Part shown: positions 21,993-32,732 of the stretch, piece after piece
Layout of the letters: the number at the start of each line of letters is the position of its first letter
Numbering within the stretch: position 1 is the first letter of the stretch
Assembly (NCBI RefSeq): GCF_026914185.1
Contig: NC_070562.1
Coordinates: 1,550,001 to 1,614,000 of the forward strand
Source of the DNA: Puccinia triticina
Taxonomy: Eukaryota; Basidiomycota; Pucciniomycetes; Pucciniales; Pucciniaceae
Direction of reading: 5' to 3'
Length of the DNA: 64,000 nucleotides
The notes under the pieces: model-generated
The model's database searches: none
The model's input: only the letters and a program-made list of their open reading frames with translations
What the model was told of the DNA's origin: nothing
Made by a program: the position numbers and the translations under genes

Positions 21993-24138
21993 ATGTTCAA
22001 ACCAGCCTTCATCCTCCTTGTCCTGGCCTTGGCCAACAGTAAGTACTCGTGTTGCCTGTTCTTCCCAATTCTCGAAGCTTGTTTCTGACAGATCTGGTTA
22101 CTTCTGACGACCAGACGGATTGGCCACGCCGTTGCCTCACGGGAGTCAGGACAGCTACAGCACCCCGAGCACCGCCTCATCTCCAGCGGACACTGTCCCC
22201 TCGCCCCCAGTCCCCGCACCCCACGACTCAGCGGTCAGCCCGTCCGGCCACCCTGCTCCGGTGATCCAACCTCCTCCCAAAGAAGGCTCGATAGCTAGCT
22301 CTACCAACAAACCCCCCAAGAGCAGCTACAGCGACGCGCCCGCACCTGCCCCCGTCAAGCCTCCATCTCCAGGCGGCTCAGTTGTCAGCCCTTCCGCTAA
22401 ACCGCACGATAGCAACGGGGCTCCCTCTCCGGCCGGCTCCATTGCTAGCTCTACCGACAAACCCCCCAAGAGCAGCTACAGTGACGCGCCCGCACCTGCC
22501 CCCATCAAGCCCCCATCTCCGGGAGCATCAGTTGTTAGCCCTTCCGCCAAACCGCACGACAGCAACTGGGCTCCTTCTCCGGCCGGCTCCATTGCTAGTT
22601 CCACCGACAAACCTCCCAAGAGCAGCTACAGTGACGCGCCATCTCCGAACGGCTCGGCTGCAAGTCCTTCCGGCAAACCAGCCAAGAGTAACTACAGTGA
22701 CTCTTCGGCCCCTGTCCGCGCCCAGCCTCCATCTCCGGTAGGATCAGTCGTCAGTCCTTCCGACAAATCGCCAAAGGACGGCTACAGCAATTCTGTGCGA
22801 CCACCAACTGGCTCGCTCGCCAGCTCTACCAACCAACCTCCCAAGGGCTCCTACAGTCAGACTCCCAAGCCCCCAAAGGACAGCACACCCAACTGGGCTC
22901 CCCCTCCGGCCGGCTCGATTGCTAGCTCTACCGACAAACCCCCCAAGAGCAGCTACAGTGACGCGCCCGCACCTGCCCCCGTCAAGCCCCCGTCTCCGGT
23001 CGGATCAGTTGTTAGCCCTTCCGCCAAACCGCACGACAGCAACTGGACTCCCTCTCCGGCCGGCTCCATTGCTAGCCCTGCTGACAAATCCCCCAAGGGC
23101 AGCTACAGTGACGCGCCATCTCCGAACGGCTCGGCTGTCAGTCCTTCCGGCAAACCTGCTAAGAGTGACTACAGTGACTCCTCAGCTCCTCCATCTCCGG
23201 TTGGATCAGTCGTCAGCCCTTCCGACAAATTGCCAAAGGACAGCTACAGCAATTCTGCTCCACCACCAACTGGCTCGCTTGCTAGCTCTTCCAACAAACC
23301 TCCCAAGGGCCCCTACAGCGGCGCACCATCACCGCCCGGATCGCGTGCCAGTCCTACCGAAAAGCCTCCCAAGAGCAACTACAGTGAAACCCCATCTCCG
23401 GTCCGGTCCGCGGTCAGCCCTTCCAGCAAACCTTCTCACAGCAACTACGGTGACACGTCTGCCCCCGCCCCCGCCCCTCCCATGCCTCCGGCCAACTTGG
23501 ACGTTAAACCACCTGGTAAACTTTCCGATGACAACTACAACAAGCCGTCTGGCCCAGTTGCCAGCACACCTCCACCTGCGACCAGTGCGGTCGTGAGCCC
23601 TTCCGCCCAACCCCCATCGCCAATTACTCCCGCCAGCGACAGCACTAAGGAAGGCTACAGCAACGGCGCGGGACCAACAACTGACGCTCCCCAAACCGGT
23701 ACAACTGTTTCCCCCACGTCCCGTCTCGGCGATGGCTTACCCGTTGCTACAGGCGCAGGCGGAGGACCGGGTGCAACTAATGGCGGTTTCCCCGGCGGCA
23801 TAGGTTCAGGTGTGCCCGGTGATGTGGCTCCTGGCGGCATTGTGTACAGCGGCGGCGCATACCCAGTCCCCAGCGGAGGCTCCGCTGCTTGGGGCGCTGG
23901 ATCCAATGACCCCAGTGCCGGCAGCTTCGGCGGAGTGGCCACTGGATTCAACGGGATCGGTGGCGGCGGCGCTTACTCCCAAGGCAGCTCTTCTCACCAA
24001 CAGTTCGACCACTCCTCGTACTCGTCCAGCGACGGGACGGCATCGGATCTCTTCGGAGCCGGAGGCTTCTCCCAGTCCGCCTCCAACGGAGCTCACTATC
24101 GAAGCGACAGTAACTCATACAACACCGGATACTTCTAG
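21993..24138 (+). CDS. Secreted Pro/Ser-rich repeat protein A
   Basis: Not a named family. Exon 1 (21993-22038) encodes an ATG and hydrophobic core, [15 protein letters not shown], a typical signal peptide; exon 2 runs 22115-24138 after a GTAAGT...CCAG intron, phase 1. About 690 residues in total. After NGLATPLPHGSQDSYS come some 15 degenerate repeats of the type GSxxSPSxKPPKxxYSxAPAP, then a Gly-rich part (PGGIGSGVPGDVAPGG) and a Ser-rich end with HQQFDHSSYSSSDG and FSQSASNGAHYRSDS. The N- and C-termini match the convergent gene at 29636-31198, so the two are paralogues. Composition suggests an extended cell-wall or extracellular protein; an effector or adhesive role would be speculation. 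No Cys-rich module is present. Confidence 0.85.
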
Positions 24139-24804
24139 TTGTGATATTTTTCTGCCCAATCTGAAAGTTCGCTCGCCTGTCTGTTTTTGTCTCGCTCATG
24201 TGCTCTCTGCTCCCATCAATGTTCCCCATGTTGTATCTCCGTTTAATCTCGTGTATTTTGTCTGTTGAGTACAACATTCATTCCTCAGCAAGTAATCCAT
24301 TTCTCGCAACAGAGTAATCAATTTGGGAAGTGTATGAAACAATCACAATCATGTGCATGTTTTACAAGTTGAACTTACTTCTCTGGCGGAACCACCGATG
24401 CGAGGGCCCTAGTGACCTTGATTTTCCGTTTGGATAACAGGATGAATTTTGGTTGCCCCCTTCCATTCGTCAATTGCGACTTCGTTGACCTAACATAGAG
24501 TTGACGAGGCGTGCTCTACCACCCGGACACATTGCCTGTTTGGCTTCTCAAAGGAAGACAACCCTAACCCTAACCCTGACCATCCTCATGAGTCCACTGG
24601 AGCAGGCCCAACTGCTTGGCCAGGTTTCCTCATTGTCCTGCAAATTCGGTTTCGCCTTCGTCTTATCAACTGGAGGATTTTCAATCAGTTGATTCCAGCT
24701 GTCAGGTCAGTCGAAATATTCACCCTCTGGAACCTCTCGGTTGGTAAAGTTGGTGTTGTCACAAATGCTCCGTTCTCTTCTGCTGCGTCGCGTTTGATGT
24801 CATC
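24139..24804. other. 3' flank of repeat protein A; no gene recognised
   Basis: Includes a short (CCCTAA)-like run at 24561-24579, too short to be a chromosome end. No coding region supported. Confidence 0.45.
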
Positions 24805-25381
24805 CTGTGCGTGCTCGTCGTAATACGCTTTGGTCACGTAAACCCGGCCGAGTATTGTCCTCCAGTTGGTTCATCATCGAGTCTGTTTCGTCACTGTTAT
24901 TCGTTCTGCTGCCGCTAGAAGAGAGGCTCGCACCCGGACTTCTCATCTCCTCAAATAGGTCTTCAAGCAATAAATAGGCGATGGTCCCTCGTTCGATGGA
25001 CGCCCCCTATATGTACATCGCTGCGTGCCAGTCGATGTTTGGGTGGCCAATTCGGCGCAGACTGAAGAGGGAGTATCGACACCCTGGCGGAAGCTGAACA
25101 GCTTCATTGCGGATATTCTTTTGCCCAGGCCACCCAAACATCGACTGGCACGCAGCAATGTACGTATGGGGGGCGTCCATCAAACGAGGGACCATTGCCC
25201 ATTTATTCCTTGAACACGAGATGAGAAGTCCGGGTGCGAGTCTCTCCTTCTAGCGGCAGCAGGACGAATACATAACAGTGACGAAACAGCAGACTGAATG
25301 ATGAAGGAATGGTCCAACACTTCGAGGACAATACTTGGCCGGGTTTACATGACCAAAGCGTATGACGACGAGCACGCACAG
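24805..25381. repeat. Large inverted repeat, about 245-bp arms
   Basis: 24805-25048 reappears inverted at 25128-25381 with moderate divergence and a few indels, separated by about 79 bp. Matching landmarks are TGCGTGCTCGTCGT, ACGCTTTGGTCA, GCACCCGGACTTCTCATCTC and CGTGCCAGTCGATGTTTGGG. The arms have a codon-like texture, so this may be an inverted duplication of a gene fragment. A read-through transcript would form a long hairpin. Confidence 0.85.
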
Positions 25382-25466
25382 CTTTAGGGTGCAGGGTCAG
25401 AACAATTCCAAGCAACATTTCTTGGATTTTCAGCACTAGGCTGTGGAGTGCTTCGCAATAAATTTG

Positions 25467-26643
25467 GGGGGTTGAGAAATCGACTCCCAAAAATTAAAAA
25501 ATCGACTCCCAAATTGAGTTTACGTCGCGCGGACCGCCACGCGACGTCTGTCCCGGGTTCCCATGACCCAATTTTGACCCGGGGGCATTTTGGGAGTTGA
25601 TTTTGTAATTCCGCAATCCCAAACGGGAGTCGGAATTTTAATTTTGCAAAAAATGCCGGAAAATAAAGAAAAATTTATACCTCTGCACTGGGGCACCCAA
25701 AGCCCCCCAAAATTTTACAGCACTCTAAATACACTCTCTAGAGCATATGTTAAGCTTCACGGCATTAGCACACCTCAGGGAGGCCCTGTGTAGCCGGGGG
25801 CAGATTTGGCGGATTTCCTACTAATGCAATGCGCCATGTCCTGCGATACAGTGATCCAAATGCCCCCAAAATTCTACAGCACTCTAAATAAACTCCCTAG
25901 AGCATATTTTGAGCTTCACGGCATTAGCACACCTCAGGGAGACCCTGTGTAGCCGGGGGCGGATTTGGGGGATTTCCTACTAACGCAATGCGCCATGTCC
26001 TGAGATAATATTTTTGCGGTCTGTATTGGTAATTGTAGATAGGAGGGTGGGGGATCCTTTGAGCGGCCTCCGTTTTTTTTTATCTCTTCTTGATCAGAAG
26101 ATATAGAGGGTTCAAGTGAGGATAAGTGGTAGGAAATCTGCCAAATCCACCCCCCGGCTACACAGGGTCTCCCTGAGGTGTGCTAATTCTGTGAAGCTTA
26201 AAATATGCTCTAGGGAGTTTATTTAGAGTGCTGTAGAATTTTGGGGGCATTTGGATCACCGTATCTCAGGACATGGCGCATTGCGTTAGTAGGAAATCCG
26301 CCAAATCCGCCCCCGGCTACACAGGGTCTCCCTGAGGTGTGCTAATGCCGTGAAGCTTAAAATATGCTCTAGAGAGTGTATTTAGAGTGCTGTAAAATTT
26401 TGGGGGGCTTTGGGTTCCCCAGTGCGGAGGTATAAATTTTTCTTTATTTTCCGGCATTTTTTGCAAAATTAAAATTCCAACTCCCGTTTGGGATTGCGGA
26501 ATTACAAAATCGACTCCCAAAATGCCCCCGAGTCAAAATTGGGTCATGGGGACCCGTGACAGACGTTGCGCGGCGGTCCACGCGGCGTAAACTTGATTTG
26601 GGAGTCGATTTTTTAATTTTTGGGAGTCGATTTCTCAACCCCC
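25467..26643. mobile_element. Foldback element with very long inverted arms, 8-bp TSD
   Basis: Begins GGGGGTTGAGAAATCGACTC and ends GAGTCGATTTCTCAACCCCC; the arms (about 25467-25985 and 26130-26643) are close inverted copies for roughly 500 bp. TAAATTTG is duplicated exactly at 25459-25466 and 26644-26651. Within each arm a unit containing CAGCACTCTAAATA, AGAGCATAT, TTCACGGCATTAGCACACC and CAGGG occurs twice. No coding gene; the same short open frame appears on both arms because of the symmetry. Confidence 0.88.
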
Positions 26644-26651
26644 TAAATTTG

Positions 26652-27631
26652 TCCTTGTGGCCGACTCGTTTCTGCACCAACCATAATTCGAGACATCAGG
26701 CAATCATGCGCTGCATCACATCCTTCTCTCTCTCAGGGTCTCCTGATTCAGTGCTTGCACTGGGTCCCGAAGCAAGTTCATCGCTATTTGGTGGATAAAT
26801 CGCAGTTGCCATTGATTGCTTTGCTCACATTGAGAAATGATCTAGCTTAACTAAGCCTCTCGAACGGAGGTTCCGGGGTGAAAGAATGCAGAAGACTAGG
26901 AGTTCATTTCTAGTCAGAAAACATTAAGAGATAAAGGAAAAACAATTCTGTTTATGATATCTTGTTATGAGATTTACCTAGGAGCAGGCTATAGACCGCT
27001 CTATTCTGAGTAATAATTTAATTTAATGAAAATAACATTGATAAGGAGATTGCTCCTTGTCCTTCCGTTGATGAGATTGAGAGACGTTGAGTGTCTAGCT
27101 TGAGAATCGTCTGAGTAAAGCCGCGACGTCGTCTGTTTTCACAAGTACAACATCAGTTCCGGTCTGGTTTCTTTTTATCTCTGTTTCTCTTTGTGCTTAC
27201 CGCTCTCAGTACCTTGATCAAGGGAGAGTTTGGTGTTCCTGATTTCTATTGGTTTGACTTTGTCTGCCCAAAGATAATCATCGGATGTTTTAGCTCTTTA
27301 GCTTTCTTTTCTTTGCCTGGACTTATTCTGTCACTCACCTTTGGTGTTTCCAGAGATTCTGTCTTTCAGCGATGGTTGAAGCACGTTCGTGTTCTTGCTG
27401 CCGTGGGAAGTTCCTGCTAACATCAAATCTGATGATTAGTGTTTCATCCCTTGGCGCGGGTTTTGGGCTGCGGAAATTGGTTCGCTTAGCTTACCTCTGT
27501 CCGCAGCCAATTTGGATCCCGGTGCTCTTCTACTTTTGTTCAAAGAGTACCGTTCACTCAGGCTTGAAATCTCACACGGGGGACCCCGCCCGGAGGGCTG
27601 GGAGGGGCCGCTTTGCGGCCAGCCACAGCCG
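26652..27631. other. Repeat-derived intergenic sequence
   Basis: No gene. AGCTTAACTAAGCCTCT at 26845 and again at 27632 is a TIR-like motif related to the termini of the 46.2-kb element. 27100-27420 has LTR-like texture but no second LTR is present, so I make no retrotransposon call. Confidence 0.35.
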
Positions 27632-29020
27632 AGCTTAACTAAGCCTCTTGATTGGAGGGTCGGGGGGGCCCGACCCCGCGTCCCGAAGGGACGCTCTCCG
27701 AAGGAGAGGCTTACTTGTAAAGTCAGACCTGCGGCCTGAGGACAGCCAAATTTTGGCAGGGAAATGATAAAAAATAAACTCAAGACAGAATTCCAACTAA
27801 ACAACAAATCCATTTCAAACACCTTTTGGCATGGTTATAGCTGCCCATCTTGAGAATCTGCTGGCTTTTATTTGGTGAAATTTGGCCATAAATAGCCTGC
27901 TCAGCAGACTTTTTTGCAAGGGCATTTGCAGGTTTGGTGAATTGAAGTTTGTTGACCCTCCGGATTATAATTTCTTTGGATCAGACAGAGTCTCACGGTT
28001 TTTTTCAAGTATCAACTTACAAACATACAATTTTGATGGAAATTTTAAATTGGCTGCACAATCTACTTTTACAGTTGAACTCTGCCAACAATGACTAGAA
28101 AATCAAAATGCATCCCAACGGCAAATCGCACTCTAAGCACTCCATCCGTAAAGGCGAAGCAATAGCCTTCTCCGGAGGGATTCCCAGTGCATGCAAGTAC
28201 TGCCACGCGCCAAGATCATTTGATCGCTCTTGGTCTCCAAAGTGTGCTGTCAAGATACTCTGTGCAATGTTCTACAGGGTGTGTGAAGCCCCCAGCTGAA
28301 AAGAGATGTTGTGAAGTAGGTGATCAGGAAAATTGCTTGGGGTGCGCAGCGTCCAAAGTGAGTTGAAGTTCTGAGATGTCCTGAGGTCTCCATCAATGAG
28401 CTGAACTCGCGAGCAAAACTCCTCTGGCTTTAGGCCGATTTGATTGATGATCATTTCGATAACTTGTCCAGAGCCTTCCGCGGAATTATCAGAAGCTTCC
28501 ATGAGCTTCAGCATCTGAATTTTTGGTGGCGAGCAGTCTATCGGATCAGTTGGAGGAGGCTTCCTTGAGATTGCCAATTTTGGATCTAATGGTTGTGCTA
28601 TGTAATGATAAATGACTTGTGCAATTCCTTATACTATTCATGCACTAGGGACCAGATCTATCCGGGATTGTATCTGGGCCTGAATTTGGCGGATTGTTCA
28701 AAGCTGTCATACTTATCCATCACCCTAGTTGCCAACTGCTATGGGTATGTGGACTTTTGAGGGCTGTACAGATACCAAAAAAAGGCCAGCTTTTCAATGG
28801 TCTAGGAGGCGTGACATGAATCTGGGTGGTTGTGGGGGATATTGAGGTTGTAATGCCCTCCCCAGCCAAATGGCTGGTTGCGCTCACGCGAGATTTGGGA
28901 CATTATATTCAAGTCCCTCCTTCGGAGGCGCTTCGCGCCTCCTCGGAAGGAAGGGACTTGTGTTAAGTTAGAGCCACAGCGAGCCTCCCACCAGGGGGGA
29001 CTTGTGTTAAGTTAGAGAAA
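27632..29020. mobile_element. Remnant of a DUF6589-type transposon (diverged)
   Basis: The left side has AGCTTAACTAAGCCTCTTGA, GGAGGGT and TCCGAAGGAGAGGC; the right side (28912-28980) has AAGTCCCTCCTTCGGAGGCG followed by TTAAGTTAGAG. These echo the terminal structure of the 46.2-kb element, and a reading-frame fragment of the same gene lies between (28272-28577). CAGCCAAATGG at 28864 also matches its subterminal sequence. Exact boundaries and a target duplication could not be fixed, so the extent is approximate. Confidence 0.45.
28272..28577 (-). pseudogene. DUF6589-like gene fragment
   Basis: The minus strand encodes LMEASDNSAEGSGQVIEMII and QLIDGDLRTSQNFNSL through LGASHTL, aligning with LMLASDNSAEGIGEVFESIT, EGDLGTCLNIESL and LGASHIL of the gene at 46724-49688. 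Only about 100 of 870 residues survive with no flanking exons recognisable, so this is a relic of another copy of the same transposon class. Confidence 0.8.
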
Positions 29021-29038
29021 TGATTGTATTGTTAAAGA

Positions 29039-29554
29039 ATGGGTGTGTGCCCGAGACCTGAAACAATCGGGGACCTAGGAATTACATTCATCACCAAAAT
29101 CGACGCGAGTACATCCAAAGTTGTTCGGGGCAAAGAGAAGAGAAAAAACAACTGGTACTATCAGAACCCCAAAGAACTGACCGCCCCAAATATTCCGGGA
29201 GGGTGCTGGCTGGCTCATGACAAGGAGCGATCCCACTGGCCACTTTACCACATGTATGAGCAAGGGATGGGAACTCAAGAAACGCCAGATGAAGAGGCAA
29301 TTCAACTCAGACACAGGCGCAATGGGCTAAGGTACTCAGGGCAGTTGAATCAGGAACGAAAGGCTCATAGGTTTTGGATTATGATCAAATTATTCAAGTG
29401 CTTGGAGAGACAGCATAGCGGTAAGAAATGGGTTTTATATCATGAACGAAATAAACAACAAGAAACGAAAGGAAACATTCACCGGGAGATTGGGTGCGAG
29501 CGCAGTGTGAGTGATGAATTATTTGTAGAGATGGCAGCGAGAGCAAAACATTGA
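29039..29554 (+). CDS. Hypothetical 171-codon open frame, doubtful
   Basis: An ATG-started open frame with no family I recognise, Lys/Arg-rich and without signal peptide. It ends 82 bp before the stop of the convergent repeat-protein gene and overlaps its expected 3' untranslated region. Codon pattern gives no support either way. It may be chance. Confidence 0.2.
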   Translation: MGVCPRPETIGDLGITFITKIDASTSKVVRGKEKRKNNWYYQNPKELTAPNIPGGCWLAHDKERSHWPLYHMYEQGMGTQETPDEEAIQLRHRRNGLRYSGQLNQERKAHRFWIMIKLFKCLERQHSGKKWVLYHERNKQQETKGNIHREIGCERSVSDELFVEMAARAKH

Positions 29555-29635
29555 CATGCGGGCGTGATGGAGTAGATCAAGAAGACGAAACAAAGGTGAA
29601 TGAGTCAAGGAACTGAAAGTATGTTAGGGGGAGGC

Positions 29636-31198
29636 TTAATGGAAGAATGCGGAGTTGACCGAGTCGCTTTGAGAGTGGACGTCGTTCGAGGCGCTCTGCT
29701 GGAAACCTGAGGTCCCGAAGGGTGTCGATGACATTCCACCACTTGATGAGCTGCTGCTGGAGTCGAATCGCTGGTGGGAAGCCGACATGGCTCCGCCGCC
29801 CATCCCGACTCCGCCCATGCCACCCATGCCGACGCCGCCGAAACCTCCACCGACCATGTTTCCACCGGAGAAACCACCGGCGACCATGTTGCCGCCGGCC
29901 ACACCACCCATCATGCTACCGCCGATCACACCAGCGCCACCAATTGAACCACCGTTGCCGCCGACCATACCACCACCCATCATGCTACCGCCGATCACAC
30001 CAGCGCCACCAATCGAACCACCGAACCCGCCGACCGGGACAGCGCCCCCGAAACCGCCGACCGGGACACCGCCGCCGAATCCACCGACTGGGACACCACC
30101 GACTGGGAAACCACCACCGGGTAAGACTGCTGGTCCTCCGACCATGCCCGGGCCGAACCCGGGCCCACCGATCCCACCGGGAACCATTCCGCCACCGCCA
30201 ACGAACGGCGGGGCGCCTCCGAATGGTACACCGCCTCCGATTGGTACACCACCTCCGATACCAGGGACACCTCCGATTGGTGGGACACCGCCTCCGATAG
30301 GGCCACCACCTCCGATACCTGTGACACCGCCAACCGGTGGAACACCTCCGACCGGTGGTACGCCTCCGACCGGTGGTACGCCTCCGACCGGTGGTACGCC
30401 TCCGACCGGTGGTACGCCTCCGACCGGTGGTACGCCTCCGACCGGTGGTACGCCTCCGACCGGTGGTACGCCTCCGACCGGTGGTACGCCTCCGACTGGT
30501 GGTACGCCTCCGACTGGTGGTACGCCTCCGACTGGTGGTACGCCTCCGACTGGTGGTACGCCTCCGACTGGTGGGACACCTCCGACTGGTGGGGAACCGC
30601 CAACATCACTAGTGGGTGACACCGCAGATGGTGGGGGGCTAGAGCCGCCGTTGCCGGTGGTTGCCGGGACGGGAGGTAATGCTGGTGCGGGCTTGTCGGT
30701 GGGGCTGACAACCGTTGCGGTGGGGGAGCCGCCGCTGTAGCTGTCCTTGCTGGGGGTGACAACTGGCGCAGGCTTGTTGGTGGGGCTCACAGCCGTTGCG
30801 TTGGGTTGAGGGACTGCGTTGGTGCCGCTGCTGTAGTTGTCCTTGCTGGGCTTGACAACTGGTGCGGGTTTGTCGGTGGGGCTGACAGCGGAGCCGGTCG
30901 GAGAGGTGGTTGATGCAGGTGGGGGGGTTTCAGGAGCAGGCTTTTGGTCAGCGCTCACAGCCGATGGAGGAGGGGTAGTAGGGGCGGGGGTGGTCGGAGG
31001 AGCCGGGACTGTTGGTACGCCCGGGGCGCTGTAGCTTCCGTCGCTGTTGTGGGGCAACGGGACAGCTAGCCCAGCTGGAAGGAGAAAAGGCGGGGAAGAA
31101 TGTCAGAAGTGGTCACCAAGAGCTAGAACAGTGGAAAAGACAGGAGGCTTACCGTGGACTAGGGCTAAAACAACAAGGATGAAAGCTGGTTTGAACAT
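29636..31198 (-). CDS. Secreted Pro/Gly-rich repeat protein B (paralogue of A)
   Basis: Exon 1 (31198-31153) encodes [15 protein letters not shown], exon 2 (31074-29636) the rest: 494 residues. The intron sits at the identical place and phase as in gene A, and both signal peptides are near-identical. After [18 protein letters not shown] come Pro-rich repeats ([20 protein letters not shown]) like those of A, then about 15 copies of the hexapeptide GGVPPV, a Gly-rich tract ([18 protein letters not shown] twice) and a tail [29 protein letters not shown] that matches A. Extracellular or wall-associated by composition. The central repeat is what differs most between the paralogues. Confidence 0.87.
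30334..30597. repeat. 18-bp coding minisatellite
   Basis: About 15 head-to-tail copies of GGTGGTACGCCTCCGACC with very few differences (ACC to ACT in later copies). It encodes the GGVPPV hexapeptide on the minus strand. The near-identity of units, including silent positions, points to recent expansion or homogenisation. Confidence 0.92.
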
Positions 31199-32732
31199 TT
31201 TCGGGTGGGAGAAATTTGGTGATGACTAGTTTCGAGTGATCGTCGTGGTCTGCACCTCAGGAAGGAGCCAAGTCAGTTAACCAGCTAGGTTCAGAATGCG
31301 CACACCGGCAGGGGGACATACGGTGTGAGATAAACTGAGGGTGACTGCTAACACCGCTGAGAAAAGTGCTGAAATGAAGGTAAAGGGTTATGGAGCCCAG
31401 GGGAGAGAAGGATACTGCAAGTGGGTTGACGGTGTCTGGCTGCCCGTTCAGCCGAGACGGGCGGCTCACTATATATACGACCACTTGGAATCATCGCTGG
31501 TGACCAACTTGAGAAACGTTCGCTGTCTTCGAGCTTCAATTGGCACCGCCCGATTCTATCCCGCGATTTGACATCTGCAAGCCTCGGCCGGCACACACGA
31601 GAAAGAGATCCCACGTACGGACGACAGCGAAATTAGGGGATTTGTCTTTCGAATGCTTTTCCCGCGCACGAAAACTGGCAGCTGTGAAGCTGTTGCAAGT
31701 TGCAGCAAAGCCACTGAACAAGCTCGGCGTCTCTCTAGTGCACCTCAATCATACGTACGCCGAGGAAAGTGGGACATCCGCATGAGAAATGCCGGGGCAG
31801 ATGTTCTAATCTTGACAGTGGAATCGTCTTTATTTCAAATCACCGGAACACATCATTCTTTTCCCCTCAATCACATGAGGCACATGAATTCATTTGTTTG
31901 TAACCCTCAATCTGTCAAGCGACTGTCATTCCGACGGATGCCAAAAAAAATCTGGAGGAAGATTCAAGGAAAACCATAGTGTCACTGTGTGACCTCTCGG
32001 ACGTCATCGCATATTGGGGGCCGGGCTTGCGCCCGAAATCTGCTGTACTCCGGTCCAACCCAGTGTTCGCAATGACGACATGGCCGCACCAGCCCGCGCC
32101 GTTGTGACTCTCACAAAATCACACAAAAAATGACTGGTACTATCAATTCAGGCTCAGGGAAGGGTATCACAAAATTGCATGAAGAGCAGCCTTCCAAAAA
32201 GGATTTCTGGTACCATCAGGCCAGTGACCAGGCTCAAGAAAGGTGGTGACTTATGATACATAGTGACCTCGCATGCATCCTCCCAGTCTTGTCGAATACA
32301 ATACAAAAAAATGTGATGACAAAGCGGGCGATGGCAAATCACCAAGCGGACAAGCATTACCACTCGCTGCTACGCTTGCTGACTCGAGCAGAGCGAACTG
32401 TCTGAGTTGGTCAATATTCGTATTAAGAATGTGTTCATCCTACCAGCTGTAGCGTCAACCCAGTACAACCCGGAGGGTAACTCGGTCAAAGTCCCCAACC
32501 ACTGAGTTGGTCAATTTTGACGCTTGACATTTGAAAGTGTGATGTGGGCATACAGGTACTACTAGCTGGGAAAGGGCATAAAAGCATGGTGGCTTGGCAA
32601 AAGCGATGAAATGTCGGCAGTTTACACACAGTCCAGCGGCAATGACTGATTTTTAGGCCTAAAATGGGTTTCATCCCCTTTCGCACTGATTTCAGAAGGA
32701 CCACTAGGACAAAACAATTGCAGTTGGCGACT
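31199..32732. other. Intergenic between repeat protein B and RPS11
   Basis: Contains the 5' flank of repeat protein B and the 3' flank of RPS11. No further gene is supported; short open frames at 31540-31980 lack family resemblance. Confidence 0.45.
31470..31477 (-). promoter_or_regulatory. TATA-box candidate for repeat protein B
   Basis: TATATATA lies about 272 bp upstream of the ATG at 31198, at a spacing comparable with that in paralogue A. Confidence 0.45.

Noticed and set aside
24561..24579. Telomere repeat
   Set aside because: Only about three CCCTAA-like units in the middle of a gene-bearing region; not a chromosome end.
29039..29554. Open frame of 171 codons as a real gene
   Set aside because: No family resemblance, lies in the 3' region of a convergent gene, unsupported composition. 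Kept only as a doubtful entry.
30337..30612. Plus-strand frame of VVRLRP repeats
   Set aside because: Shadow of the minus-strand gene encoding GGVPPV repeats.
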